Shown: one piece after another, positions 7,023-7,362 of the stretch
Layout: every line of letters starts with the position of its first letter
How positions within the stretch are numbered: the stretch's first letter is position 1
Assembly: GCA_028290225.1 (NCBI GenBank)
Contig: JAQGKH010000019.1
Coordinates: 1-7,362, forward strand
DNA length: 7,362 nt
Source of the DNA: Devosia sp.
GTDB taxonomy: Bacteria > Pseudomonadota > Alphaproteobacteria > Rhizobiales > Devosiaceae
Direction: 5' to 3'
Made by a program: the position numbers and the translations under genes
Notes under the pieces: model-generated
Database searches by the model: none
Seen by the model: only the letters and a program-made list of their open reading frames with translations
Told to the model about the DNA's origin: nothing

Positions 7023-7362
7023 AACCATACCTCGCTCGGCTCCAGGCCTGGATCAGGTTGATGGCAAACAGCAGCGCAAAGGAGATCAGCAGCATGACAG
7101 TCGCGATCACCGCGGCTCCGGTATAGTTGAACTCTTCAAGGCGGATCACGATCAGCAGGGGCGCAATTTCCGATACGAACGGAATATTGCCGGCAATGAA
7201 GATCACCGAACCATATTCCCCCACGGCACGAGCGAAGGCCAGCGCAAAGCCGGTGAGAATTGCGGGAGTCAGGCTGGGCAGGACGACGCGGGTGACGGTC
7301 TGGAAGCGGTTGGCGCCCAGCGTGGCGCTGACTTCCTCAACATCGCGGCTGACTTCCTCGAG
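7012..7362 (-). CDS. cysT: Sulfate/thiosulfate ABC importer permease subunit CysT (CysU), C-terminal part
   Basis: Partial gene: the frame is open from the right edge to a TAG at 7014-7012, giving 116 residues. It is the partner permease of CysW. The fragment begins within the cytoplasmic EAA loop (EEVSATLGANRFQTVTRVVL), followed by LTGFALAFARAVGEYGSVIF, which is the diagnostic CysT block. Next come AGNIPFVSEIAPLLIVIRLE and a last hydrophobic span (AAVIATVMLLISFALLFAIN) ending in a short basic tail. The GTG at 7224 is an internal valine of the ARAVGEYG motif, not a start. The gene is first in the visible order cysT-cysW-cysA; the N-terminal half and any binding-protein gene (sbp/cysP) lie beyond the window. 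Confidence 0.95.
   Translation of the reverse strand, partial: LEEVSRDVEEVSATLGANRFQTVTRVVLPSLTPAILTGFALAFARAVGEYGSVIFIAGNIPFVSEIAPLLIVIRLEEFNYTGAAVIATVMLLISFALLFAINLIQAWSRARYGYGK
7030..7033 (-). promoter_or_regulatory. Shine-Dalgarno of cysW, inside cysT
   Basis: GAGG within GCGAGGT on the minus strand, seven bases before the ATG at 7022. It favours that start over the ATG at 7028. Confidence 0.6.

Noticed and set aside
7012..7224. A separate 70-residue membrane protein starting at GTG 7224
   Set aside because: The frame continues upstream to the window edge with CysT sequence; the GTG is the valine of ARAVGEYG.

Overview
The window looks like an ordinary chromosomal stretch of a GC-rich alphaproteobacterium. 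The alphaproteobacterial placement rests on protein character (a CIO-type cytochrome bd oxidase, CysTWA sequences, an Mfd-like helicase) and on a near-perfect alphaproteobacterial EcfG-type stress promoter. A sphingomonad or relative is my best guess, but genus cannot be fixed by eye.

Layout. Positions 1-1721, plus strand: the 3' end of a cytochrome bd ubiquinol oxidase operon. It holds the CydA/CioA C-terminus, complete CydB/CioB, and an easily missed 38-residue single-span membrane peptide of the DUF2474 type with a TTG start. The three genes overlap by 11 and 4 bases and have Shine-Dalgarno sequences inside the preceding gene, so they are probably translationally coupled. Positions 1718-5026, minus strand: a complete 1102-codon Mfd-like (transcription-repair coupling factor) helicase. 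It converges on the oxidase operon and shares a CTAG with it, so the two stop codons overlap. Positions 5027-5118: the only real intergenic gap (92 bases), with a GGAAC-N16-CGTT element pointing into the helicase gene and a small hairpin over its -10 part. Positions 5119-7362, minus strand: a sulfate/thiosulfate ABC importer read in the order cysT (3' part only), cysW, cysA. The periplasmic binding protein is not in the window and would be expected upstream of cysT.

Function. The left block makes a quinol oxidase that reduces O2 to water and usually tolerates cyanide and other inhibitors. The right block imports sulfate for assimilation. The helicase between them should move RNA polymerase or DNA. 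Its divergence from canonical Mfd and its apparent general-stress promoter are the most interesting points. I found no RNA genes, CRISPR arrays, insertion sequences or phage genes, and no convincing wholly new system. The strongest leads are the stress promoter on the Mfd-like gene and the tiny DUF2474 gene.
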